A DNA stretch of 64,000 bases from Anaerolineales bacterium (GTDB lineage Bacteria; Chloroflexota; Anaerolineae; Aggregatilineales; J027): positions 372,001 through 436,000 of the forward strand of contig JACKCI010000002.1 of the NCBI GenBank assembly GCA_020634155.1, given 5' to 3'. Of the stretch, positions 1-7,546 are shown piece after piece. Under the pieces are notes generated by a model. It was not told where the DNA came from. It was given only the letters and a program-made list of their open reading frames with translations, and searched no databases. A program made the translations under genes and the position numbers. The stretch's first letter is position 1; each line of letters opens with the position of its first letter.

Positions 1-722
1 ATGATGCAGCGCTCGGCACCCTCGGCATCACGCACCTCAATAAATTCACGGAACCAGCGCCGCAAGGCTTGTATATCGCCGCTGCTATTGGGTAGGGGAC
101 GGATAGGGAAGCGTGGCGGGACATTACTGGTATCATTTGCCACTGCAATCAGGCCGTTGTAGAGCGCACGGGGGCGGTCAGTTTCATGCAAATAGGGGAG
201 CATGTTCATCATACAGGTGTGGATAGTCAGGCCCGCCGCCCAACCTGTATCCCGATAGCGTGTGCCAAACTCAAGGCCGATGCGGAACGGCTCAACGGGG
301 TCAGACAACACCAACACGGCCTTGCCAATGACCAATGGCAAATTGCGCTCTAGGCCGACCTGTAGGCGTTCCCGTTGATGCTCAAGAATGTCGCGGCTTT
401 CGCCCAAATCGAGATAGACCTCTCCATTGCGGATTTCAACCGGAAAGGCTCGCACATCATCAGCCCATTGGTCAAAGGTGCCGCCACTTGCTAAATCAAA
501 GCGGGCATGATGCCAATGGCAGGTTAAGATGCCATCGCGCACCGTGCCTTTATTGAGGGGAAAGCCCATGTGGGGACAGCGATTATCAACTGCCAACACC
601 CGATTGCCTTGCTGGGCAAAGAGGGCGATGGTATGGCCCTCAATATGGATAACCTTACAGCCCGTGGCTTGGACTTCGCTAAGGGTAGCAACGGACACGT
701 AGGAAGCAGCTTGAACAGTCAT
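1..722 (-). CDS. Rieske [2Fe-2S] domain protein, C-terminus beyond the window
   Basis: The frame is open from the ATG at 722 to the left edge, so the gene is 3'-truncated at about 240 residues. The N-terminal half is a Rieske ferredoxin domain: CPHMGFPL (Cys49, His51) and CHWHHARFD (Cys68, His71) give the two-Cys, two-His cluster ligands. The second half (from about residue 110) is helical and carries no motif I recognise. No signal peptide is visible, so it is probably cytosolic. The start is set by a GGAGGAAAA ribosome site just upstream. It is transcribed divergently from the thiamin operon. It could be a Rieske-type reductase subunit or an oxygenase-like protein; the missing C-terminus would decide. 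Confidence 0.85.
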   Translation of the reverse strand, partial: MTVQAASYVSVATLSEVQATGCKVIHIEGHTIALFAQQGNRVLAVDNRCPHMGFPLNKGTVRDGILTCHWHHARFDLASGGTFDQWADDVRAFPVEIRNGEVYLDLGESRDILEHQRERLQVGLERNLPLVIGKAVLVLSDPVEPFRIGLEFGTRYRDTGWAAGLTIHTCMMNMLPYLHETDRPRALYNGLIAVANDTSNVPPRFPIRPLPNSSGDIQALRRWFREFIEVRDAEGAERCI

Positions 723-807
723 ACGATGTTTTCCTCCATAGTTTTAGCATGGCATGAAGTGGCCTGTCTCGCACGCGTCGATGGGTCAGCCCCGGCCCTG
801 TACGAAA

Positions 808-837
808 GTATTAGAACCGTATTAGATGAGTTGACAA
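808..837 (-). promoter_or_regulatory. Predicted promoter of the Rieske gene
   Basis: On the minus strand, TTGTCA (832-837) is followed after 18 bases by TAATAC (808-813). The -35 box overlaps the -35 box of the opposite promoter of the thiamin operon (831-836). It is a sequence match only. Confidence 0.45.
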
Positions 838-859
838 AAGAAATGAAGGCCGCTATGGT
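831..859 (+). promoter_or_regulatory. Predicted sigma-70 promoter of the thiamin operon
   Basis: TTGACA (831-836), 17-base spacer, TATGGT (854-859). Transcription would begin near 866, about a dozen bases before the TPP riboswitch. The position relative to the aptamer supports the call. Confidence 0.75.
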
Positions 860-877
860 AAAGACAAAATATCAATA

Positions 878-966
878 GGGGAGCTTGGGTTAGCCGGGCT
901 GAGAGGGTATCCATCGACGATACCGACCCTTGAACCTGAACCGGGTAATGCCGGCGGAGGAAGTTG
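878..966 (+). ncRNA. TPP riboswitch aptamer (THI element)
   Basis: All conserved parts of the thiamin pyrophosphate aptamer are readable: GGGGAGC at 878, CTGAGA at 899-904, a variable P3 arm, ACCTGA at 934-939 and GGGTAATGCC from 943, closed by GGAGGAAG. The aptamer binds TPP and lowers expression of thiamin genes when TPP is plentiful. The genes that follow (thiN, a thiamin-binding protein and a NMT1-type ABC importer) fit this control. The expression platform downstream holds a leader ORF and a hairpin containing the thiN ribosome site, listed separately. Confidence 0.95.
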
Positions 967-970
967 GTCT

Positions 971-1024
971 ATGACTCAGCATATCCAAGCCACTCCCCGT
1001 AAGGAGTGGTTTTTTGATGAATAA
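971..1024 (+). CDS. Possible 17-residue leader peptide in the riboswitch platform
   Basis: An ORF reading MTQHIQATPRKEWFFDE starts ten bases after GGAGG (956-960), which lies in the 3' strand of the aptamer's closing P1 stem. It runs through the hairpin at 990-1009 and ends at 1024, overlapping the thiN start at 1017 in another frame. Translation would open that hairpin and could couple to thiN. I cannot tell whether it is translated: the GGAGG is also part of the aptamer consensus, so the ribosome site could be accidental. Confidence 0.4.
   Translation: MTQHIQATPRKEWFFDE
990..1015 (+). terminator. Riboswitch expression hairpin with T-run and embedded ribosome site
   Basis: CCACTCC (990-996) pairs with GGAGTGG (1003-1009) across a six-base loop and is followed by six T (1010-1015). 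It has the form of an intrinsic terminator, and the thiN Shine-Dalgarno AAGGAG (1001-1006) lies in its loop and 3' arm. It could therefore act by termination, by hiding the ribosome site, or both. Confidence 0.75.
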
Positions 1025-1670
1025 AGCCATTGTGGTTGCCAACGGCACCCTTGAAATGGGTGTTGCGGTGGAATTGGTGTTGGCAGTTGCCGCTGAAGCT
1101 TATGTCATAGGGGCGGACGGTGGGGCGATGATTGCCCGCGACCTTGGCCTGATGCCACATCTGGTTATTGGCGACTTTGATTCGATTTCCCCCGCTGATT
1201 TAGAAGCCTTTGCCGAGCAGGGCATCACTACCCAGCGCTATCCCGCCGCCAAAGATGAAACCGATTTGGAACTGGCATTGCTTGCAGCAGTTGAGCGCGG
1301 TGCGACGTGGATTCGCATTTTAGCTGCTCTCGGCAACCGTCTTGATCAAAGTCTCGCCAACATCTACTTGCTGTCCTTGCCACAACTTAAAGGGCGGGAT
1401 GTACGCTTGGTGGCAGGCAAGCAAACGGCATGGTTAGCCGAAGCGGGTCAGCATTACCTCTCCGGTCAGGTCGGGGACACAATATCCCTATTGCCCTTTG
1501 GTGGCCCTTGTCACCATATCCGCACCCACGACTTAGCTTATCCCCTAGCGGATGAATCGTTAACGCTTGGCCCAGCGCGTGGCATTAGCAATGTCATCAC
1601 TGGCCCCCATCCGATGGTTGAATTTACTGATGGTGTGTTGCTGGTGGTGCATACGGTTGGGCGAGCCTAA
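1017..1670 (+). CDS. thiN: Thiamin pyrophosphokinase
   Basis: It transfers pyrophosphate from ATP to thiamin, giving TPP in the cytosol. Family motifs are in order: GADGGA near residue 35, GDFDS near 54 and KDETDLELAL near 80 in the catalytic domain, and a beta-rich thiamin-binding C-terminal half ending in GISN and a conserved Phe-rich strand. The length of 217 residues is normal. The ATG at 1017 is chosen because AAGGAG lies ten bases upstream; a TTG at 1014 is in frame but less likely. It is the first enzyme gene after the TPP riboswitch and leads a five-cistron thiamin salvage operon, so it phosphorylates what the downstream importer supplies. Confidence 0.93.
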   Translation: MNKAIVVANGTLEMGVAVELVLAVAAEAYVIGADGGAMIARDLGLMPHLVIGDFDSISPADLEAFAEQGITTQRYPAAKDETDLELALLAAVERGATWIRILAALGNRLDQSLANIYLLSLPQLKGRDVRLVAGKQTAWLAEAGQHYLSGQVGDTISLLPFGGPCHHIRTHDLAYPLADESLTLGPARGISNVITGPHPMVEFTDGVLLVVHTVGRA

Positions 1671-1685
1671 TCAAAAGGAGACAAG

Positions 1686-1973
1686 ATGCGTATAATAACG
1701 GTCAGTGTTCAGGTGTTGCCGATGACGGCTGACCCTTACCCAGTGGTCGATGCTGCCATTGCCGCTATCCAATCAACAGGCATTAAGCACATAGTCACAC
1801 CAATGGAAACGGTCTTAGAGGGAAGTTGGGAGGCTTGTATGGAAGCCGCCCGCGCTGCCCATGAAGCCTGCTTTAGCAACGGCGTACAAAAGGCTGTGAC
1901 CATCATTAAGGTGGCCGATGATGTCAGCACTGGCTCCACCATTGACGATAAACTCGCCAAGTATCGCCCATGA
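1686..1973 (+). CDS. MTH1187/YkoF-like thiamin-binding protein
   Basis: A 95-residue single-domain protein of the thiamin-binding MTH1187 family (ferredoxin-like fold, usually tetrameric). It starts MRIITVSVQVLP and has the typical motif GTxxEG-like stretch (TPMETVLEGSWEACMEA) and a C-terminal lysine-rich strand. No signal peptide, so it is cytosolic. An AAAAGGAG ribosome site precedes the ATG. It overlaps the next gene by four bases (ATGA), which suggests coupled translation with the permease. Members of the family bind thiamin or its pyrimidine part; the position in a TPP-controlled operon agrees. Confidence 0.85.
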   Translation: MRIITVSVQVLPMTADPYPVVDAAIAAIQSTGIKHIVTPMETVLEGSWEACMEAARAAHEACFSNGVQKAVTIIKVADDVSTGSTIDDKLAKYRP

Positions 1974-3823
1974 TACGCAGGGTCGTTGAAATCACCCGTA
2001 GCCTTGCGCTGGTTGTGGTACTGGGCTTGACTCTACTATTCCTAACGGGTGGCCTGTCTCAACTCTATGTTGAATGGCAGACCTTCAATCAAGGCGACCT
2101 TGAGGGCTTGGTACCGAGTGTGGCGGAAGTCCGCGCCGCGTGGGATATCCACCATGAGACCCTACGTGAGCAGCATATCCCCTCCACACTATGGGTCGCC
2201 TTAACGGGTCTCAGTATCGGCATTGGAGTCGGGCTGTTCTTGGCCGCCATCATGGACTTGGTGCCACTTTTGCGCTGGGTGCTATACCCCATACTGGTGA
2301 TTTCACAGACCATTCCCATTTTTGCGATAGCGGTGCTGCTGATTTTGGTCTTTGGCTTCGGCTTCGGCCCCAAGATTGTGGTGGTGGCGCTCTTCTCGTT
2401 TTTCCCTGTGACGGTCAATACCCTGAGCGGCCTCCAGAGTACCGACCCTCTCTATACCAAGCTCTTACGCTCAATGGGGGCCAACCCGCTCCAAACATGG
2501 TGGAAGGTGCGCTTACCGAATGCCATGCCGTCGTTTTTTAGCGGGGTCCGGATTGCGGCGACCTATAGCGTGGTGGGGGCTGTGATTGGTGAATATGTTG
2601 GGTCGGGGGCGGGCTTAGGCAAGTTTCTGCAACGCTCGTATCAGTCATTCAAGACCGACCAAGTGTTTTTGGCCGTGGCGATTATCGCCATTCTGAGCGT
2701 ACTGCTCGTCATTCTCGCTACATTGATTGAAATTTTGGCGCTCCGATGGCGTTATATCGGAAGGAGATTTTTACCCATGAAATTCTGGCCTTTACTACTG
2801 GTGATTGTATTGGTGGCATTTCCCGTGAGTGCTTTGGCGCAAGATGGAGGTACCTCACCCGACCCGCTCGGTGGGGCCACTGAGTTCCCCCGCCTCGACG
2901 AGCGTACCACTGTAACCCTGATGCTAGACTGGACACCCAATACCAACCACATCGGTTTTTACGCCGCCCAAGCCTTGGGCTATTACGATGACGCGAATCT
3001 CGACGTCAATATCATCGAACCGAGTGATTTGCTGGTGGAGCAGGCCCTTGATGCTGAAATCGTTGAATTTGGCATCGGCTTCCAAGAATTTTCGACAGCC
3101 GCCATGCTGGATGGAGCCAAGATTGTCTCGGTGGCAGCTATTATCCAGAACAACACCTCTGGCTTTGTCACCATTGCTGACGACCACTCCCTGACACGTC
3201 CGTCGGACTTGGCTCCCTTGACCTATGGCGGCTTTGGTTTTGCCGACTTGGAGAATGCCATCCTACGTCAACTGCTGACTTGCGATGACGCCACATGGGA
3301 TGAGGCCAATTATCTCGATATTGGATTTGCTGACGCCATTGAGTTGATGAAGCGCAACCGCATCGACAGCGCATGGATTTTCTACGGCTGGCAAGGTATC
3401 AATGCCGAGGTCTCAGGCCTCAATCTGGATGTGGTGATGTTACAGGACTATGGTGATTGCATCCCCAATTATTACACACCCATCTTATTGACCTCCCAAG
3501 CCATGATTGATGAGCAGCCAGAGGTGGTCAATGCTTTTGTGCAAGCGACGGCACGCGGTTATGCCTATGCCATCCAGCAGCCTGACGACGCGGCGGACAT
3601 TTTACTTGACGCCGTGCCTGAACTCGATAGCGAGTTGGTCAAGACCAGTGCGACATGGTTAAGTACCCAATATCAAGCCGACGCGCCACGTTGGGGTCAA
3701 CAGGACTCGGCTGTCTGGCAAGGTTTTACCGATTTTCTCTATGAGCATGGCATCATCAGCGTAGCTTTTGACACCAGCACCGTCTTCACCAACGATTTTC
3801 TACCCGGCACTGTCGAGGACTAG
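1970..3823 (+). CDS. ABC importer permease fused in frame to NMT1/ThiY-type binding protein
   Basis: Residues 1-269 are a six-helix BPD-type permease with the ATPase-contact loop near 170-195 (GANPLQTWWKVRLPNA). Residues 270-617 are a complete NMT1/THI5-like periplasmic binding protein with its own signal peptide (MKFWPLLLVIVLVAF, cut after ALA) and the family start VTLMLDWTPNTNHIGFY. No stop codon separates them. The internal ATG at 2777 has its own AAGGAG site (2761-2766), so a free binding protein may also be made. With the ATPase downstream this is a ThiXYZ-like importer, probably for a thiamin precursor such as HMP or formylaminopyrimidine. The exact ligand cannot be read from sequence. 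Confidence 0.88.
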   Translation: MIRRVVEITRSLALVVVLGLTLLFLTGGLSQLYVEWQTFNQGDLEGLVPSVAEVRAAWDIHHETLREQHIPSTLWVALTGLSIGIGVGLFLAAIMDLVPLLRWVLYPILVISQTIPIFAIAVLLILVFGFGFGPKIVVVALFSFFPVTVNTLSGLQSTDPLYTKLLRSMGANPLQTWWKVRLPNAMPSFFSGVRIAATYSVVGAVIGEYVGSGAGLGKFLQRSYQSFKTDQVFLAVAIIAILSVLLVILATLIEILALRWRYIGRRFLPMKFWPLLLVIVLVAFPVSALAQDGGTSPDPLGGATEFPRLDERTTVTLMLDWTPNTNHIGFYAAQALGYYDDANLDVNIIEPSDLLVEQALDAEIVEFGIGFQEFSTAAMLDGAKIVSVAAIIQNNTSGFVTIADDHSLTRPSDLAPLTYGGFGFADLENAILRQLLTCDDATWDEANYLDIGFADAIELMKRNRIDSAWIFYGWQGINAEVSGLNLDVVMLQDYGDCIPNYYTPILLTSQAMIDEQPEVVNAFVQATARGYAYAIQQPDDAADILLDAVPELDSELVKTSATWLSTQYQADAPRWGQQDSAVWQGFTDFLYEHGIISVAFDTSTVFTNDFLPGTVED

Positions 3824-3825
3824 CC

Positions 3826-4584
3826 ATGACCCAACTCGAACTCACCCATATCACCCAGTCCTATCGAGAGGCGGGTAGCCGTTTGCTGGCTATTCAAGAT
3901 GTGAGTTTGTCGGTAGCGGCAGGTGAGTTCGTGACCATTATCGGCCCTAGCGGTTGTGGTAAGAGTACCCTTTTGGAGGTTATCGCCGGGTTGCAACAGC
4001 CCGATAGCGGCACCATCATCCTAAAAGGTGAATCCCTCAGCAATCGCTTGGGCCGCACTGCCTATATGCCTCAGCAAGACGCGCTATTGCCTTGGCGTAC
4101 TGTCCTTAATAATGTCATCTTAGGCCAAGAGGTCGGGCGGGGTCATCGTCGTCAAGCCAAGCAACGAGCACAAGAATTACTCCCACTCTTTGGACTAGAA
4201 GGCTTTGCACATTCCTTCCCTACACAGTTATCTGGCGGGATGCGCCAACGGGCAGCCTTGTTGCGGACGTTTTTAATGGGTAAAGATATTCTGCTTTTGG
4301 ATGAGCCGTTTGGCGCTCTAGACGCCATTACCCGCCATGAACTTCAAGCATGGTTGTTGCAGGTTTGGGGACACTTTGGCTATACCATCGTCTTTGTCAC
4401 CCATGATGTTGAGGAGGCCATCACTCTCAGTGACCGTGTTATTGTGCTGAGTACCCGTCCGGGGCATGTAGTAATGGAGGTCGCGGTGCCGTTTGCTCGC
4501 CCGCGTGATGCGGATGCGATGCGCTATTCACCGGAGATGACGGCCCTTGAGACCCAGCTTTATCAGGCATTGCGGCATCGGTAA
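3826..4584 (+). CDS. ABC importer ATPase, thiamin-precursor type
   Basis: A 252-residue ATP-binding subunit of the nitrate/sulfonate/taurine/ThiZ branch. Walker A GPSGCGKST, Q-loop MPQQD, signature LSGGMRQRAALLRT, Walker B ILLLDEPFGALD and the switch His in THDVEEA are all intact. It lies two bases after the permease/binding-protein fusion and completes that importer, driving transport across the inner membrane. Its stop codon lies inside the first copy of the direct repeat at 4579. Confidence 0.9.
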   Translation: MTQLELTHITQSYREAGSRLLAIQDVSLSVAAGEFVTIIGPSGCGKSTLLEVIAGLQQPDSGTIILKGESLSNRLGRTAYMPQQDALLPWRTVLNNVILGQEVGRGHRRQAKQRAQELLPLFGLEGFAHSFPTQLSGGMRQRAALLRTFLMGKDILLLDEPFGALDAITRHELQAWLLQVWGHFGYTIVFVTHDVEEAITLSDRVIVLSTRPGHVVMEVAVPFARPRDADAMRYSPEMTALETQLYQALRHR

Positions 4585-4776
4585 CCCAGTGATAAACCCC
4601 GTTATCACCTGACTAAAAGTTGGGACACACTAGGCGCAGGGCGCATTCCAAGTTTGTAGTCATGATAACGGCCACTTATCATCTGCCGAAGGGCGCGAAG
4701 CGAGGTCTCCGTGTTTTCGATAGTAATATATTATATTACAGAAACACGGTAACCCAGTGATAAGCATTCTTATCAC
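4579..4776. repeat. Non-coding repeat and hairpin cluster in a 322-base gap
   Basis: The gap 4585-4906 holds no gene. CGGTAACCCAGTGATAA occurs exactly at 4579-4595 and 4747-4763; diverged similarity continues for some 60 bases after each copy. Three hairpins share the arms TGATAA/TTATCA (4589-4608, 4662-4682, 4757-4776) with loops of 6, 7 and 4 bases. Between them an inverted repeat CCGTGTTT/AAACACGG (4709-4716 and 4742-4749) encloses the palindrome at 4723-4739. The remaining bases 4777-4906 contain only the leader of the next gene. The pattern could be a diverged mobile repeat pair or a structured RNA. Confidence 0.6.
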
Positions 4777-4906
4777 GAGTAATTGTGGGAACAGGTAGAC
4801 GCTAGGTGGCGTTTTCAGGGCGTTTGACTTACCCTTTCGGCAGATTTGCTCTAAAAATGGTAGAATCGCCTTGATTAAATCTGATAGCAGACGTGGTTAG
4901 AACAGC

Positions 4907-7546
4907 ATGAAGAAACTGATTATTTTGCTCATCTTTTGTAGTGGTGTGTTGCCTGTGTGGGCAGCCCCTTTGCGACAGGCTCCCCCTATCCCGATTCAAT
5001 ACGGGCAAACGGTAACTGGTACCATCAGCGACGACCAACAAATTGTCAGCTATGTGTTTGATGCGGTGGGTGGTGACCAAATCACAGCAACCCTCATCTC
5101 CACCAGTGGCAACCTTGACCCTCTGTTGAACCTGACAAATTTCAATGGCACCCTACTCGCAACCGATGATAATAGCGGGGCCAATGGCAATGCCCAAATC
5201 ACCTATGTCATTCCTGCGAATGGTGCCTATTTGCTGAATGTGACACGCTCACCTGCTGGGGAAGGTAATACCATTGGGGATTTCACGCTGACTCTCAACA
5301 AGGGTGCTATCCCAACCAGTACCCCTCAACCGATTGTGCCAACCAATACCCCGTCAGCTATCGAAACAACACCAGAAGTAACACTGGTAACCCCCCGCAG
5401 CCAGCGCCTCCAGCAACTAGAGGTAGGGGCAACGGTACAAGGAACACTTGGCGGAGAGAATAACTTTAACCTCTATTGGTTTGAAGGCCGGGGCGGGCAA
5501 GCCATCCAAGTGACCAGTGAACCGACTGCTGATTTCCAACCCCTGTTTGTGCTATACCGTAGCGATTTCAGTGAAATCTTCCGTAGCCAACCCGCCCAGA
5601 CGCTGGCAACAGCCCTACCCAGTGATAGCGTGTACTTCCTTGCAGCGGCAACCATCCAATCGGGAGTTGGGGGTGATTATGTCTTTACCTTGACGACCAC
5701 CAGTACCAGTAATGTCACCACGCCTGTCGCTAGTAGCAGCGGGAGTGGGGATGGGCTAGTCTATGGCGAGACCGTAACAGGCACTATTTCCAACGCCAAT
5801 CCTTTGGTGCGCTATCGGTTCCGAGGCGAGGCGGGTGATACCGTGACCATTACCCAATCGGCGGTCAGTGGTGACCTCGATAGTTATGTGTTGTTGGTAG
5901 ATACCAGCGGCAATGTGGTAGCCCAAGATGATAACAGTGCTGGAAATAACAACGCAACGCTCACCACAAGCCTTCCTACCAGCGCGGAGTATTTTGTAAT
6001 TGCTACCCGTCGCGGTCAAGACCAAGGCATCACAGCAGGCGACTTTATACTCGAACTCGCTTCGGACGCGCCGCCCCGTAGCTTGCCCACTTCACGACCT
6101 AACCCACCAACCGACTATGCCGACTTCCCTGAAATTAACTATGGCGAAACGGTAGCTGAGGATATTGGCGACGCCATCTATCTCCATGCCTATGTCTTTT
6201 ACGGTGGCGCGGGAGATACAGTGGTTATCTCAATGGAAGGAGCCGACGGCCTCGATTCATTGTTGTATTTGTTGGATGATGAGCGCATCCCCCTTGCTGA
6301 AAGCGATGACATCAGCGACACCAACAAAGATTCGCAGATTACCTATACCCTGCCCTATGAAGGCTACTATGGTATTATCGCCACTCGGTTCGAGCAAGAA
6401 AACGGCACCTCTCAAGGCCGCTTTGAACTTTCCTTGGCGCTGAGTACAGGTGATACTACTGACGATGGTAGCCCCTTGCGTGTAGACCCGCCGCCCGCTG
6501 AACGCATTGTGGCTGGCACTTCACCAACAGGTACCTTTGACCCACTACAGTTTGCCACAACATACACCTTCTCGGTTGCGGCGGGTACCCTGATTGATTT
6601 CGCGGTCACAGCCGACGAGAACACAGTCTCAACGGTGATTTTGGCAAATAGCCGACTAGAGTTTGTGACAGCTTCTAACAATGGCATCTTGTTGGCAGTC
6701 AGCGCTCCGGATAGCGGAGACTACTATGTTATTGTTGCGCCTCAAGCTGGCCCTGCCGCCAACATCGGGGTGGGATATTCGATTGTGCTGAATGCTCAAG
6801 GCGAGGGCGGGGATGAAGGCAGCGCTATCCCTATCAGCTATGGCTCAACCGTGCGCGGCACCATCAGTGAAGCCCAATCCGAGGTGCAATATGTTTTCCA
6901 AGGGCGAGAGGGTGATTATGTCGAGGTGTTGATGGAGGCCGAGGTCGCTGCCAACCCCCTAGACACTTTCTTGATTTTGCAGGATGCCAGTGGCAATACC
7001 CTCGCGCAGAATGACGACATACAAGATGGCGTTGTCCGCAATTCCTATCTGACGGCCCAATTGCCCACCGATGGAGAATATACCATTGTGGCGACTCGTT
7101 ATTCAGGCGACACAGGGCCATTAACAACTGGAGCCTTCAATCTTAGCCTCAACTACCAAGACCCAGCCTATGCTGGCGTAGACCGTCAGGCCGATTTGAT
7201 TGAGTATGGCGATACAGTTACGGATGAATTGACCGACACCGCCTATCTGCAATTTTACTATTTTGATGGCCGGCAAACTGACACCGTGATTATCCAAGTA
7301 ACCACTACCGACGGCGACCTTGATGCGGTACTCTACCTCTATGCGTTGAGTTCGACAGGCGACCCCATTTTGCTCGAAGCCAACGATGATAGCCCCTTGG
7401 GCAACACCCGTGACCCTTATATCGAATATACCTTACCTCGTAGCGGGGGCTATATGATTGCCGTCACACGCTATGCTGATGAAGATGCTGAACCGACCAG
7501 TGGCTCCTATCGCTTAACGTTGCAGCAGGCTAATGCCGATGAGTAA
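4907..7546 (+). CDS. Secreted protein of about seven PPC domains
   Basis: 879 residues: a signal peptide (MKKLIILLIFCSGVLPVWA) followed by about seven repeats of roughly 100 residues of the bacterial pre-peptidase C-terminal (PPC) beta-sandwich. Each unit opens with YGxTVxGTI, continues with YxFxGxxGDxVxI and GDLDxxLxLxDxxG and closes with YxIxATRxxxExGxTxGxFxLxL; start points are near residues 30, 170, 285, 410, 535, 645 and 760. A short Thr/Pro linker lies near 140-160. There is no peptidase or other enzyme domain, so it is not a protease despite the name. It probably binds or shields something at the cell surface. The next gene is a shorter paralogue, so the pair arose by duplication. No clear ribosome site is seen at the ATG. 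Confidence 0.85.
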   Translation: MKKLIILLIFCSGVLPVWAAPLRQAPPIPIQYGQTVTGTISDDQQIVSYVFDAVGGDQITATLISTSGNLDPLLNLTNFNGTLLATDDNSGANGNAQITYVIPANGAYLLNVTRSPAGEGNTIGDFTLTLNKGAIPTSTPQPIVPTNTPSAIETTPEVTLVTPRSQRLQQLEVGATVQGTLGGENNFNLYWFEGRGGQAIQVTSEPTADFQPLFVLYRSDFSEIFRSQPAQTLATALPSDSVYFLAAATIQSGVGGDYVFTLTTTSTSNVTTPVASSSGSGDGLVYGETVTGTISNANPLVRYRFRGEAGDTVTITQSAVSGDLDSYVLLVDTSGNVVAQDDNSAGNNNATLTTSLPTSAEYFVIATRRGQDQGITAGDFILELASDAPPRSLPTSRPNPPTDYADFPEINYGETVAEDIGDAIYLHAYVFYGGAGDTVVISMEGADGLDSLLYLLDDERIPLAESDDISDTNKDSQITYTLPYEGYYGIIATRFEQENGTSQGRFELSLALSTGDTTDDGSPLRVDPPPAERIVAGTSPTGTFDPLQFATTYTFSVAAGTLIDFAVTADENTVSTVILANSRLEFVTASNNGILLAVSAPDSGDYYVIVAPQAGPAANIGVGYSIVLNAQGEGGDEGSAIPISYGSTVRGTISEAQSEVQYVFQGREGDYVEVLMEAEVAANPLDTFLILQDASGNTLAQNDDIQDGVVRNSYLTAQLPTDGEYTIVATRYSGDTGPLTTGAFNLSLNYQDPAYAGVDRQADLIEYGDTVTDELTDTAYLQFYYFDGRQTDTVIIQVTTTDGDLDAVLYLYALSSTGDPILLEANDDSPLGNTRDPYIEYTLPRSGGYMIAVTRYADEDAEPTSGSYRLTLQQANADE

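Noticed and set aside
4589..4776. TGATAA/TTATCA palindromes read as Fur-type or other operators
   Set aside because: The spacing between arms changes (6, 7, 4 bases), which a dimeric repressor would not tolerate; hairpins fit better.
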